Assembly (NCBI GenBank): GCA_000828835.1
Contig: AP014633.1
Location: 4,092,001-4,156,000 of the forward strand
DNA length: 64,000 bases
Source: Thioploca ingrica
Lineage (GTDB): Bacteria; Pseudomonadota; Gammaproteobacteria; Beggiatoales; Beggiatoaceae
Direction of reading: 5' to 3'
The notes beneath the pieces were generated by a model. The model saw only the letters and a program-made list of their open reading frames with translations. It was not told the DNA's origin and ran no database searches. Of the stretch, positions 35,616 to 45,134 are shown piece by piece. The stretch's first letter is position 1. The number at the start of each line of letters is the position of its first letter. The position numbers and the translations under genes were made by a program.

Positions 35616-38042
35616 CTAATAATCCTGGTCCTCCAACTCAGCTTGTAAATAGTGACGATGAGTAATATCTTGAATAATGACAATGAAATGGCCACTATAA
35701 GGTCCTGTTTCTAATAAATGGGCAGTAAGTTCAAACAACGCTGCTTCTACGGGGAGTGGTACAGCAGATAATGAAGACAATACGCCTTCAAACATGGGCG
35801 CTAAAATAGCCACCATGGGCCCAGTTAAAATCGAGTTATTGGTTTGAATTGGCGTAATCATGGGTAAATAGTGTTGTGCAATCGGATTAGCTAAAATGAT
35901 GCGTTTATTAACATCCAATAACAGTACCCCAATCGGCAAAGATTGCACTAGGTTTTCTAAATTCTTTTGTTCCTGGGTAAGCGCGATACGAGAACGCTTC
36001 AAGGCATTCACCAAATGATTAACTAACGTATAGCAAATGCGTAACTGACTTTCTGAGAAAGCATTAGTTGCTTGGGCACCGAGCCAAAGGACGCCATTAA
36101 TCGGTTGATTGATTTGATGTGAAGGTGGAAAGTTAATCAGTAAAATTTGGCGCTTGGTTCCTAAACTCTTGATTTCTTGGTGAGGATTAGCATATTCCTT
36201 GAGACGACTCATCGGAATATCTTCTAGTAAATGACTAGACCCACCGAATTTGGCTACAATAGTCGTTAATTCTGCTTTAATTTCAGTGAATACGGCTTCA
36301 GTTATCCGATGTCGTAATACTAAACATAAATCACTGCTACCTTCCTGAACAAGAACTAAGCTACTACAAGAAATAGTCGGTATCAATCGGTATAAATGTT
36401 CATATAACACTTCGGCAATTTCATCTAACGACAACGCCCCACTAATATCTCTTGAAAATTCATATAATTGGTGAATCTCAAAATTGCGCCGCTGGAGTTG
36501 TTTCTTACTTTCACGTAAAGCGGATTCCGCTTGTTTATGTTGACTAATATTGCGTGATGAAGTCACTAACTTGATAATTTGTTGGTTTTTATTCAGGATT
36601 GGAGTAACATAAGTTTCAAACCACACATATTGACCATTTTGACAACGAATTCGATATTCCACTACATTATCAATTTGACCGGCTTTACCTTGTTCATAAG
36701 CTTTTTTGAGCTTGTCAGGATCATCCGGGTGAAGCAGCGAGTAAGGAGATTTACCCAGTAATTCCTCTGGGTGATAACCTAACAAGCGAGTAACCGAAGG
36801 AGACAAATGGAGATAAGCCCCATCGACTTCATGTAAACAGATGAGATCATGGTTGTTTTCTGCCAGCATCCGATACAACTCTTCATTTTTACCGAGGATT
36901 TCTCGTCTTTGCTCACGGGAGGTGACATCACGTACTAAAGATAATAAAGACAATGGCTTACTGGATTGAGCAAACCGGGCAGAGAGTTGCCATTCGCAAT
37001 AAATGACTTGACCGGTTTTAGTGTAATTGCGCGTCATTCGAGTCAATTGCGTCTGGTGAGGCGGGTGTAATTGAGCCAATTCCTGTGCCATGATGCTGGC
37101 ATCCTCCTCATAGATAAATCGCCAGTCAGTAAGCTGTTTGCCCATTAATTCTGATGCTGACCAACCAAAAATTCGTTCGGCTTGCGATGACCAACGTTGT
37201 AACCGCAATTGCGCATCCCACTCCATCACCGCACAAGGAATATTATCGAGATGAAAATTTAAATCGGCATAATTTTCCTTGACATTTCTTTCCTGTTGAC
37301 GCGGTTCAGTCACATCGTCTATCAAAGTAAAGGCAAAATTAGGTTGTAATATGTTTTCCGGTATCCACGTGACATAACCATTCACCCATTTTATCGAACC
37401 CCCTTTGTGAACACAGCGGCTAGCAATGGGAAAGTAATTATTTTTTCTACTTCTCACTTGTTCAAAGGCTTGAAGATTTTTATCGCTATCTTCTGAATGG
37501 CTAATATCCGCAAACGATTTTCCCACTAATTCTTGGCGGGTGTAGCCTAATATTTTTTCAGCCGCCGCATTACTTTGTGATGCAAAGTAACCTTTTAAAT
37601 CCATTAATATAATTCCGATTGGCGCATGTTCAAATAAGGTCCGAAACCGAGCTTCACTCACCCGCAAAACCGCTTGCATTTTTTGTAATTGCAGATTTTG
37701 TTGTTGTAATTCCTGTTGTTGCTGTAACCCATTGACGACAAAAGGCATCCATTGCCATAAACCGACAAAGAGTAAGATTTCACTGATCACTTTAATTAAA
37801 GCAGTTCCCACCGCATTGAATGGAAAAGAAGAAGAGGATATCGGTACTTGTTCCCAGAAACGGGGAGTATCATCCAAAGTGAACAAGTAAATGACATCTC
37901 CCAAAGTAACGAGAATTAAACCGATAAATATTAAATACCATCCAAGCTGTCGAGTGATTTTATGATGTATTCCTATCCATCCAAAATAGCTAGCGATGGC
38001 TAAACTTAACCACACTTCTAAGCTGACTAAGATAGTATGCAT
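35616..38042 (-). CDS. Membrane multi-PAS/GAF sensor without output domain
   Basis: The product is 808 residues. Three hydrophobic segments lie in the first 105 residues. A coiled stretch (LQQQQELQQQNLQ) is followed by PAS domains at about 130-250, 260-385 and 390-510. A GAF-like region spans 530-680, and a last PAS at about 690-800 ends in DITHRHYLQAELEDQDY. The chain stops exactly where a HisKA domain normally begins. It probably signals through another protein, perhaps the REC-pseudokinase 129 bases downstream, or is a truncated kinase. Confidence 0.85.
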   Translation of the reverse strand: MHTILVSLEVWLSLAIASYFGWIGIHHKITRQLGWYLIFIGLILVTLGDVIYLFTLDDTPRFWEQVPISSSSFPFNAVGTALIKVISEILLFVGLWQWMPFVVNGLQQQQELQQQNLQLQKMQAVLRVSEARFRTLFEHAPIGIILMDLKGYFASQSNAAAEKILGYTRQELVGKSFADISHSEDSDKNLQAFEQVRSRKNNYFPIASRCVHKGGSIKWVNGYVTWIPENILQPNFAFTLIDDVTEPRQQERNVKENYADLNFHLDNIPCAVMEWDAQLRLQRWSSQAERIFGWSASELMGKQLTDWRFIYEEDASIMAQELAQLHPPHQTQLTRMTRNYTKTGQVIYCEWQLSARFAQSSKPLSLLSLVRDVTSREQRREILGKNEELYRMLAENNHDLICLHEVDGAYLHLSPSVTRLLGYHPEELLGKSPYSLLHPDDPDKLKKAYEQGKAGQIDNVVEYRIRCQNGQYVWFETYVTPILNKNQQIIKLVTSSRNISQHKQAESALRESKKQLQRRNFEIHQLYEFSRDISGALSLDEIAEVLYEHLYRLIPTISCSSLVLVQEGSSDLCLVLRHRITEAVFTEIKAELTTIVAKFGGSSHLLEDIPMSRLKEYANPHQEIKSLGTKRQILLINFPPSHQINQPINGVLWLGAQATNAFSESQLRICYTLVNHLVNALKRSRIALTQEQKNLENLVQSLPIGVLLLDVNKRIILANPIAQHYLPMITPIQTNNSILTGPMVAILAPMFEGVLSSLSAVPLPVEAALFELTAHLLETGPYSGHFIVIIQDITHRHYLQAELEDQDY

Positions 38043-38543
38043 GATTTCAATACCTCATTGAGTAGCAATTTTAGAAAATCATTGTGTATTCATCATAATC
38101 TTTTAGAAGGGGTAATTAAAGTGCTGATTCTTAATCGTACCTACTGATCTTTTCTGGGGTTAATCTTATTTTGATAGGCACGAGATGATCCAAACCAGCT
38201 TTTTCAGAATTGAGCAATCAATCAAACGATTTTCAAATTCATCTTTTTGGACGTCACCGACACAAATACTCACTTGAGCTTTATAACGGTTTAGAATCCA
38301 CTAAAAGGATAAGGTGCGTTACGCTATACTAGCACACCTACCTTGAAATCAACTAGTTATAACAACGGTCCGAACTATTGTGAATGAGAAGTAATCATTT
38401 TACTTGCTATTTCTAAGAGTCGATGATAACGTTCATAATTGAATTTATCTTGTAGAAAAAACCAACTGGGTAATATTTTTCTGCTCTCAATCGGTTGGAC
38501 AATTGACAAATAGGGACTATTGATTATTCTATAACCACCTCTG
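38043..38543. other. Intergenic region upstream of tRNA-Ser
   Basis: No gene is seen. A short GTGCGTTACGC-type repeat lies at 38313-38339 (GGTGCGTTACGC...GCACACC). The promoter for the downstream tRNA is expected close to 38500. Confidence 0.35.
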
Positions 38544-38634
38544 GAGAGGTACCGAAGCGGTCATAACGGCGCCGACTCGAAATCGGATGGGGGTTAATAC
38601 CCCACGCGGGTTCGAATCCCGCCCTCTCCGCCAT
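38544..38634 (+). tRNA. tRNA-Ser (anticodon CGA)
   Basis: A complete class II tRNA of 91 bases. The acceptor stem is GGAGAGG with CCTCTCC, the anticodon loop CTCGAAA reads CGA, and a long variable arm (GGGGTTAATACCCC) is present. The T loop is TTCGAAT, followed by discriminator G and an encoded CCA. Confidence 0.97.
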
Positions 38635-38647
38635 CCCAGTTTTAATG

Positions 38648-41122
38648 TCAATAATTAGGGATAGTTTGTTGTTCTAACTGGTGGGTTAATAAAATCCGTC
38701 TTTCTTCCAAAGCCATTTGAGCCTGTTGTCGTGAGCGAATATCACGAATAATAGTGAGTAATCGTTTCTGCTCACCACATTCAATGACACTGCCATAGAT
38801 ATCAACGAGTATTGTTTGTCCTGATTTAGTCAAAATTGGAGCTTCATAAAGGTTGCAGGTACCGGTGGTAAAGCTGTCTTGTAAACAAGCGTTTTGACTG
38901 GCTGCATACAGAAGAGAAATATTGCTTTGTAACAACTCCTCACGTTGATAGCCAAATAATATTTCGGCTATGGTATTGGCTTCTAACACGTTACCTTGGT
39001 TGTCTAAAATTAAAATGGCTTCTTTAGCACTATTCAGGAGTAAATGGTATTTTTGTTCCGTTTCTTGGAGGGTGGTGGCGATTTGTTTCAGTTCAGTGAT
39101 ATCCGTACTCGTGCCAGTGAAGCGATAAGGTTTGTCATTTTGATCTCGTAAGCTGTGACCACGCATCAGTATCCAATGAATATGCCCCGTTGGATCTTGT
39201 ACCCGGTATTCAATTTCATAACGAGGAATAACCCCTTGTAAATACTGTTCAATTGCAGCTTTTAACCGGTCTAAATCCTCTGGATAAACGTGCTTAAACC
39301 AATCAGCCATTTGCAAATTAGCCGCAGGTTCATTTAATCCTAACAACGTTTTAAAATGAGGTGAAATGTAAAGACGATCATGATTAATATGCCAATCCCA
39401 TATTCCTACTTTACCTCCACCCATCATCAATAGATAAAATTCTTCATTTTCACGTAACACTTGTTCTGATTGCCAACGTTTAGCGGCATCACGTAAAATA
39501 ACAATAAATAAAGTTCCTTTCTGTTGATCTAATTTAGAAACAGAACCTTCAATAGGAAATTCGCTACCATCTTGGCGTTGACCAAAAATACCCAGTGACT
39601 CATCGAGATGGCGAACAGTCACCGGCTCATGAGTAAATTCAGTAAAGTATTGGTGATGCTTAGCTTGTAACCGTGAAGGGACTAGGGTATCGAGCGGCAT
39701 ACCCATAATTTGTTTACTCGTATAACCAAATAGGCGTTCTGCACCCTGATTAAACAAAATAATCTGTTGGAGTTGATCAACGGTAATAATGGCTTCGGGA
39801 GCAATATTAAGAATGCTGGCAAACCGGGCTTCACTTTCGCGTAGGGCAATTTCAATTTGCTGACGTTCTTCCATTTTTTGCTGTAATTGCTGATTCGCTT
39901 GGGTGAGTTGATTAGCACGTTGTACGACCATTTCCTCTAAATGATTACGATATCGGGTTAATTGTGCTTCCGTTTGTTTAGTCTCGCTAATATCGGTTAA
40001 AGTTCCGACATAGCCCATAATTTCATCGTCAGCAGTCCGTTCTGCTACTGCTTGAGCGGTTACCCAAATCACGGTACCATTGGGGTGTTTAAATCGATGT
40101 TGTGATTTGAATATTTGGTTATGGTTTATCGCTTCTTGCCATTGGCTTAAAACCTGTTTGCGATCATCGGGATGTACCGCTTTAATCCAGCCTTTGCCTA
40201 CCGCTTCTTCGGCGGCTAATCCGGTGATCTCGACTCCCTTTTTATTGATACTACTATCGTAACCCTGCATATCCACATAGAAAATCCCGACCGGTGCTAC
40301 TTCCATAATCAGCCGTAGATGTTCTTGATTGACCCACAGTTGCCGAACGGCTTGGTTAAGTAGCGAGAATAAATAATAGGATAAGAGGAAAAAAGCAGCT
40401 AGTCGTAATAAATGCCAAAATACCCAGGTGGCATCCCAAGCATTCCATTCATGGGCCAGTTGAAATAAAACAGTAGCTAATCCTAATAAAAAACAGTGGC
40501 TTGAAAATAATAAATGCCCAAAATCACTAGAAAATGGGGTGCGGAAAAAATACCAGGCAGCCAAAAAAAAGCCAATTCCACCAATCGTATTTAATGGAAT
40601 GATATACCAGTGGGTTTCAGTTTCCTCTATCCATGGCATCTGGGTAGAAAAAGCTAATGATAAAATCCCCAAAGTAATACTCAGTAAAATAACAATGATA
40701 AAAGCGATTTTGTTTTGACAAAAGTAATACCGAAATCGATTCGGTAACCAAACTAAACCAAACCAAACGCCTACGATACTGGTTGTTATACTTTGTAATA
40801 AAACTAAACTATCTCCCATCAATACTAAGGCATGTAACCCATCTAATAATCCCATACCCAGCAGTGCACAACCAATCCATAATTGAGTAGAGTCAATACT
40901 TTTAAGTTTCTTCAGTACCCATAAGAGTAAAGTGAGAGAAATAGCCATAAAAGCACCGACTATTTGCAAACTGGCATGCAAAAGTATTTGGTCCCATTGC
41001 CACATAGGTAAAAAATGCTGAATAATCAAACTAATCAGTAATAGCAAAACGGTCACGACTACCAACAAGCTCGTGCCAGTCAAAAACATTTGAGATTCTG
41101 AATATTGATCATCTTGCAACAT
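38648..41122 (-). CDS. Membrane multi-PAS sensor without output domain
   Basis: The product is 824 residues. About eight membrane helices in the first 260 residues form a MASE-type integral sensor. PAS domains follow at about 270-385, 430-550, 555-680 and 690-800, joined by heptad linkers. Signatures include VGIFYVDMQG, LFGYTSKQIMG and DITELKQI. The last residues are EERRILLTHQLEQQ and then a stop, just before where a kinase or GGDEF domain would start. It must signal by protein contact. A GGAG lies 12 bases upstream of the ATG, farther than usual. Confidence 0.85.
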   Translation of the reverse strand: MLQDDQYSESQMFLTGTSLLVVVTVLLLLISLIIQHFLPMWQWDQILLHASLQIVGAFMAISLTLLLWVLKKLKSIDSTQLWIGCALLGMGLLDGLHALVLMGDSLVLLQSITTSIVGVWFGLVWLPNRFRYYFCQNKIAFIIVILLSITLGILSLAFSTQMPWIEETETHWYIIPLNTIGGIGFFLAAWYFFRTPFSSDFGHLLFSSHCFLLGLATVLFQLAHEWNAWDATWVFWHLLRLAAFFLLSYYLFSLLNQAVRQLWVNQEHLRLIMEVAPVGIFYVDMQGYDSSINKKGVEITGLAAEEAVGKGWIKAVHPDDRKQVLSQWQEAINHNQIFKSQHRFKHPNGTVIWVTAQAVAERTADDEIMGYVGTLTDISETKQTEAQLTRYRNHLEEMVVQRANQLTQANQQLQQKMEERQQIEIALRESEARFASILNIAPEAIITVDQLQQIILFNQGAERLFGYTSKQIMGMPLDTLVPSRLQAKHHQYFTEFTHEPVTVRHLDESLGIFGQRQDGSEFPIEGSVSKLDQQKGTLFIVILRDAAKRWQSEQVLRENEEFYLLMMGGGKVGIWDWHINHDRLYISPHFKTLLGLNEPAANLQMADWFKHVYPEDLDRLKAAIEQYLQGVIPRYEIEYRVQDPTGHIHWILMRGHSLRDQNDKPYRFTGTSTDITELKQIATTLQETEQKYHLLLNSAKEAILILDNQGNVLEANTIAEILFGYQREELLQSNISLLYAASQNACLQDSFTTGTCNLYEAPILTKSGQTILVDIYGSVIECGEQKRLLTIIRDIRSRQQAQMALEERRILLTHQLEQQTIPNY

Positions 41123-41564
41123 GTCAGAGAGTGACTCCTATCAGTTGTCAGTTATCAGTGATACAGTTATATTCAATGCGGTTCAAATGCCACCTATTTT
41201 TGACCTAATTATCTGTAATATAAGTTAAAAATTTATACCCTCACCACTTATTGAGTCGGTAGTGCTAAAGCGGTAGTGATTTTAAAGTAACCCGAGATTG
41301 AACCCCTGATTGCAACTAACCGGGCTAGTATCACTACCCGTTTAGTACTAACATTGAATATAAGCTGCTATAATAACTAATAACTAATAATGGTTAACTG
41401 ATAACAAATTTGAATACGAAGTAGTATAATCCTATTTTATTGGCTAAGTTTAAAATAAAATTAAACAGTGATAAAATTAACTTTTAATTCCCTCAATAAT
41501 CATTTTTTCTAGCCTAATTTTTTAAATTAATTATCTCGTCTTTTCCCCTACTTGAGATTAAATT
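41123..41564. repeat. Intergenic region carrying the second copy of the 34215 repeat
   Basis: GGTAGTGATTTTAAAGT at 41272-41288 is the exact inverse of 34215-34231, and the next ~45 bases keep partial similarity. The region also provides promoters for the divergent PAS-sensor gene and typA. Nothing else is recognised. Confidence 0.45.
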
Positions 41565-43382
41565 GTGATTACCAAGTTGCGTAATATCGCTATTATTGCC
41601 CATGTTGATCATGGCAAAACGACATTGGTTGATAAACTTCTACAACAATCTGGAACGCTCACTAACCGAAATATGGCTATTGAACGGATTATGGATTCTA
41701 ATGAATTAGAAAAAGAGCGTGGAATTACTATTCTAGCCAAAAACACCGCCATTCGTTGGCAAGATTATCGAATCAATATTGTCGATACCCCGGGTCATGC
41801 TGATTTTGGTGGTGAAGTTGAACGGGTATTATCCATGGTGGATTCGGTACTGTTGTTGGTTGATGCGGTAGACGGTCCGATGCCACAAACCCGATTTGTG
41901 ACTCAAAAGGCATTAGCACGTGGATTTTGCCCCATTGTAGTTATTAATAAAGTTGACCGGGATGGTGCTCGTCCAGATTGGGTTTTAGATCAGACTTTTG
42001 AATTGTTTGATCGGTTAGGTGCAGATGATGTCCAATTGGATTTTCCGGTGATTTATGCTTCAGCACTCCTTGGCTATGCCAGTCAAGATAGTACTGCGCG
42101 GCAAGGTAACATGCAACCTTTGTTGGCCACGATCATTGAACATGTTCCGATTCCAGCTGTCGATCCAGAAGCGCCCTTTCAACTCCAAGTCAGTGCCTTA
42201 GATTATTCTAGTTATGTTGGTGTTATTGGCATAGGACGAATTAATCAGGGACAAATTAAAACCAATACGTCAGTGACTATCGTTGATGCTAAAGGTCATC
42301 AGCGTTCCGGACGAATATTACAAGTTTTCGGTTTTCATGGTTTAGAACGAGTGGAATTGCCACAAGCTTCCGCCGGAGATATTATTGCCTTTACCGGCGT
42401 GGATCAGTTAAATATTTCTGATACCCTTTGTGATCCTGAACATGTGGTAGCGCTACCGGCACTCACGGTGGATGAGCCGACGGTCAGTATGACTTTTCAG
42501 GTCAACACTTCACCTTTTGCCGGCAAAGAAGGCAAATATGTTACTTCGCGTCACTTACGCGAACGACTCCAACGGGAATTGTTACATAATGTCGCGCTTC
42601 GAGTCAGTGATACGGAGGATCCCGATAAATTTTTGGTCTCTGGACGAGGTGAATTACATTTAGGAATTTTGATTGAAAATATGCGCCGCGAGGGTTATGA
42701 ATTAGCCGTATCTCGTCCCCGGGTCATTCTAAAAGAAATTAAGGGGGTACTTCATGAGCCTTATGAAAGTCTTACGATTGATGTGGAACAGACTTATCAA
42801 GGCACTGTCATGGAATTATTAGGTGCACGAAAAGCTGAACTCATCAATATGCAACCCGATGGTAAAGGACGAGTCCGGCTCGATTTCATTATTCCGGCGC
42901 GCGGATTAATTGGGTTTCGCACGGAATTTTTAACGGCAACTTCGGGTACCGGATTGATATATCACGTGTTTGAGCGCTATGACCCAGTGAAACCGGGGCA
43001 AATTGGACAACGGATTAATGGGGTATTAGTTTCTAATGGTGAGGGTAAAAGTTTAGCTTATGCCCTGTTTAACTTACAAGAACGGGGACGCTTATTTATT
43101 GCGCCGGGTGAAGCAATCTATGAAGGAATGATTATTGGCATCCATGCACGTGGCAATGATTTAGTAGTTAACCCACTGAAAGCAAAACAGTTAACTAACA
43201 TTCGTGCCGCCGGTTCTGACGAAAATATTTTACTGACACCACCCATTAAAATGTCATTAGAACAAGCCATTGAATTCATTGATGATGATGAATTAGTCGA
43301 AATTACGCCCAAAGCCGTTCGGTTGCGTAAACAACTGTTAAAAGAACACGAGCGTAAACGGGCTTCTAGAGCCATTGCTTAA
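41565..43382 (+). CDS. typA: Translational GTPase TypA/BipA
   Basis: This 605-residue ribosome-binding GTPase is involved in 50S assembly and stress or low-temperature growth. G1 HVDHGKTT is at residues 13-20, DTPGHADF forms G3 and [10 protein letters not shown] forms G4. The central domains and the conserved [20 protein letters not shown] follow. The C-terminal part carries [18 protein letters not shown] and the basic end [13 protein letters not shown]. It starts with GTG. Length is typical for the family. Confidence 0.96.
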   Translation: MITKLRNIAIIAHVDHGKTTLVDKLLQQSGTLTNRNMAIERIMDSNELEKERGITILAKNTAIRWQDYRINIVDTPGHADFGGEVERVLSMVDSVLLLVDAVDGPMPQTRFVTQKALARGFCPIVVINKVDRDGARPDWVLDQTFELFDRLGADDVQLDFPVIYASALLGYASQDSTARQGNMQPLLATIIEHVPIPAVDPEAPFQLQVSALDYSSYVGVIGIGRINQGQIKTNTSVTIVDAKGHQRSGRILQVFGFHGLERVELPQASAGDIIAFTGVDQLNISDTLCDPEHVVALPALTVDEPTVSMTFQVNTSPFAGKEGKYVTSRHLRERLQRELLHNVALRVSDTEDPDKFLVSGRGELHLGILIENMRREGYELAVSRPRVILKEIKGVLHEPYESLTIDVEQTYQGTVMELLGARKAELINMQPDGKGRVRLDFIIPARGLIGFRTEFLTATSGTGLIYHVFERYDPVKPGQIGQRINGVLVSNGEGKSLAYALFNLQERGRLFIAPGEAIYEGMIIGIHARGNDLVVNPLKAKQLTNIRAAGSDENILLTPPIKMSLEQAIEFIDDDELVEITPKAVRLRKQLLKEHERKRASRAIA

Positions 43383-43430
43383 TTATTGAGGAATTAAGTG
43401 GTTGAACCAACAGTGAGTTAACTTGTTGAT

Positions 43431-43482
43431 TTGACATCCTCCCCGCCCTAAAGAACGGGGATTCCTGATTTCTCAGGAGCCG
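43431..43482 (-). mobile_element. Relic of an IS200/IS605-family (TnpB-type) element end
   Basis: Read on the minus strand, the hairpin with arms CCCCG/CGGGG and the ending GGCGGGGAGGATGTCAA matches the typical right end of tnpB elements. No tnpB or tnpA gene remains nearby, so this is a non-autonomous or decayed fragment. Confidence 0.5.
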
Positions 43483-43697
43483 GTGGTGGTGCATCGCTGC
43501 TGCCGGCTAGTTCCTGCTACTGATGATTCTTATTCGCTATTTTTTAGGCTGATCAGTACGGATTTGCTATCCCGATCCGGTATTTTACTTCGTTTCATAC
43601 GGACATGGTGGGAAATACACACCCTACTTAGATATTTATATATTTTATATATTAATAAAAAAATTCCATAAAGATTTATTCCCACATAAAAACTGAT

Positions 43698-43804
43698 ATT
43701 TGACACCAGTGTCAAATTCCGCACCGCAACAATTTTCTCCAATTTGACACCAGTGTCAAATTCATTCTCGTTAATTTCCGTGCCACTTTGACACCAATGT
43801 CAAA
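43698..43804. promoter_or_regulatory. Array of three palindromes at exact 44-bp spacing
   Basis: ATTTGACACCAGTGTCAAAT occurs at 43698-43717 and again at 43742-43761. The variant TTTGACACCAATGTCAAA lies at 43787-43804. Their centres are 44 bases apart both times, with unrelated DNA between. This looks like an operator array for a dimeric regulator acting on the LamG gene that starts 160 bases later. The spacing is near four helical turns. Confidence 0.6.
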
Positions 43805-43967
43805 TTTGGCATCAAAATCAATTGGCATATTTTTTTATTATTTAATTTCAGAGTGTTACTAATTGGACACTTTAGTAAAAGACTAAAAGTATTTTTCTCT
43901 CTAGAATTGGTTTGTCTTTCCATTTGGTGGAGAGTTTTGAATTTCAATATTAAAGAGGAATGTGTTG

Positions 43968-45050
43968 ATGAATACCTTAAAGTTAAAACGAGTTACTTTT
44001 CCACTCCAGTCCGTGGTAGTAAGAAGCATCCTATTTTTAGGTCTAATCGGAAATGTCGTCAATGCCGCCGCGAATTTGGATCAAGGGCTGATTGCTTATT
44101 ATTTGTTTGACGGGAATGCGCAAGATACCAGTTCCAGCGGTAATCACGGCACAGCATTTGGCGGCGTTACTTATGTTGCGGGTAAAAATGGACAAGCTGC
44201 CCATTTTGATGGCAAGACCGGTTATATCGAGTTGAAAAATACTTTGGATGGAACTCAAGGACTTACCTTTGCTTTTTGGGTAAACAATGAAGGTGTTATT
44301 GTTGGTCAGAACAATGGGGCAATAATTAGTAAATATGACTGGCGGATAGGACGACATTTTCTCATCAATACTTACGATAAAAAGTTATGGGCTCACTTTT
44401 ACAAAACAGCAAACGGTAATGTTTATTATGGAGATACTATTTGCTGTGCTGAATTAGAAATTAACCAGTGGCATCATGCAGTTATAAATGTTATTAAAAA
44501 CGACATCCAACTCTATTTTGATGGTGTCAAAGTACAACAAACTTCAAGGGAATTTTCTACTTATAATCCCGATTCTAATGTAAAAACCTACTTTGGTAAT
44601 ATTTTCTATGGAGGAGAAGGAGATAATAATCACTTTCATGGTGCCCTGGATGAATTTCGCATTTACAATCGCCCTCTTTCCGACTGCGAAATTGAAGAAC
44701 TTTATTCCGGTAATGCAGTTTGTAATCTTCCGCCTTTGTCAGCAATTCTAACTTCCTTTAATGCTGAAACGAATTCGGCGGGTAATGGCATTTTCGTGAA
44801 ATGGGAAACCACTGAAGAAAGAGACAGCAGTTTCTTTCGTCTCTGGCGATTCATCAAAGTCAGTGATGGAAAATATATTAATCCGACTCTCCTGGTTGAG
44901 AAACTGGCTAGCGGAAACCCCACGATTTACTCTTATGAAGATTGGAGCGTTGAATCTGGAAAAATCTATACTTATCGATTGAGTGAAGTCGAAGTAGATG
45001 GAAATGAAGTTTTCTATTTGGATGATTCAGCCGAAGCCACTGCTCAATAA
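43968..45050 (+). CDS. Secreted LamG-domain (concanavalin A-like) protein
   Basis: The product is about 360 residues. A signal peptide ends near residue 35 (LIGNVVNAAA). A LamG-type jelly-roll domain runs at about 38-245: GLIAYYLFDGNAQDTS, AHFDGKTGYIEL, WHHAVINV, LYFDGV and GALDEFRIYNRPLS. Such domains bind carbohydrates or proteins. Residues 260-360 look like an immunoglobulin- or FN3-like domain (VKWETTEERDSSFFRLWR), a type common at the C-terminus of secreted proteins in this group. The ATG at 43968 is 9 bases after GAGG. Three evenly spaced palindromes upstream probably control it. Confidence 0.78.
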   Translation: MNTLKLKRVTFPLQSVVVRSILFLGLIGNVVNAAANLDQGLIAYYLFDGNAQDTSSSGNHGTAFGGVTYVAGKNGQAAHFDGKTGYIELKNTLDGTQGLTFAFWVNNEGVIVGQNNGAIISKYDWRIGRHFLINTYDKKLWAHFYKTANGNVYYGDTICCAELEINQWHHAVINVIKNDIQLYFDGVKVQQTSREFSTYNPDSNVKTYFGNIFYGGEGDNNHFHGALDEFRIYNRPLSDCEIEELYSGNAVCNLPPLSAILTSFNAETNSAGNGIFVKWETTEERDSSFFRLWRFIKVSDGKYINPTLLVEKLASGNPTIYSYEDWSVESGKIYTYRLSEVEVDGNEVFYLDDSAEATAQ

Positions 45051-45104
45051 CTGAATGATTATTAAACTAATAAAATCACTTCGCTATTACTCATTCTGAA
45101 ACAA

Positions 45105-45129
45105 GTAGGGTGCTTAGGACGCACTCTAC
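45105..45129. repeat. Short GTAGGGTG hairpin between convergent genes
   Basis: GTAGGGTGC and GCACTCTAC flank a 7-base loop, with one mismatch in the stem. It lies between the 3' ends of the LamG and FHA-ABC genes, where it may also stop transcription from both sides. Confidence 0.6.
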
Positions 45130-45134
45130 TCATA

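Noticed and set aside
35483-35695. 70-codon open frame between the PAS sensor and the REC-pseudokinase
   Set aside because: No HisKA remnant or known domain, no ribosome binding site, and it overlaps the end of the PAS gene.
43698-43804. Possible mini CRISPR array
   Set aside because: Repeats are palindromic and only about 20 bp, spacers are too short, and no cas genes are near.
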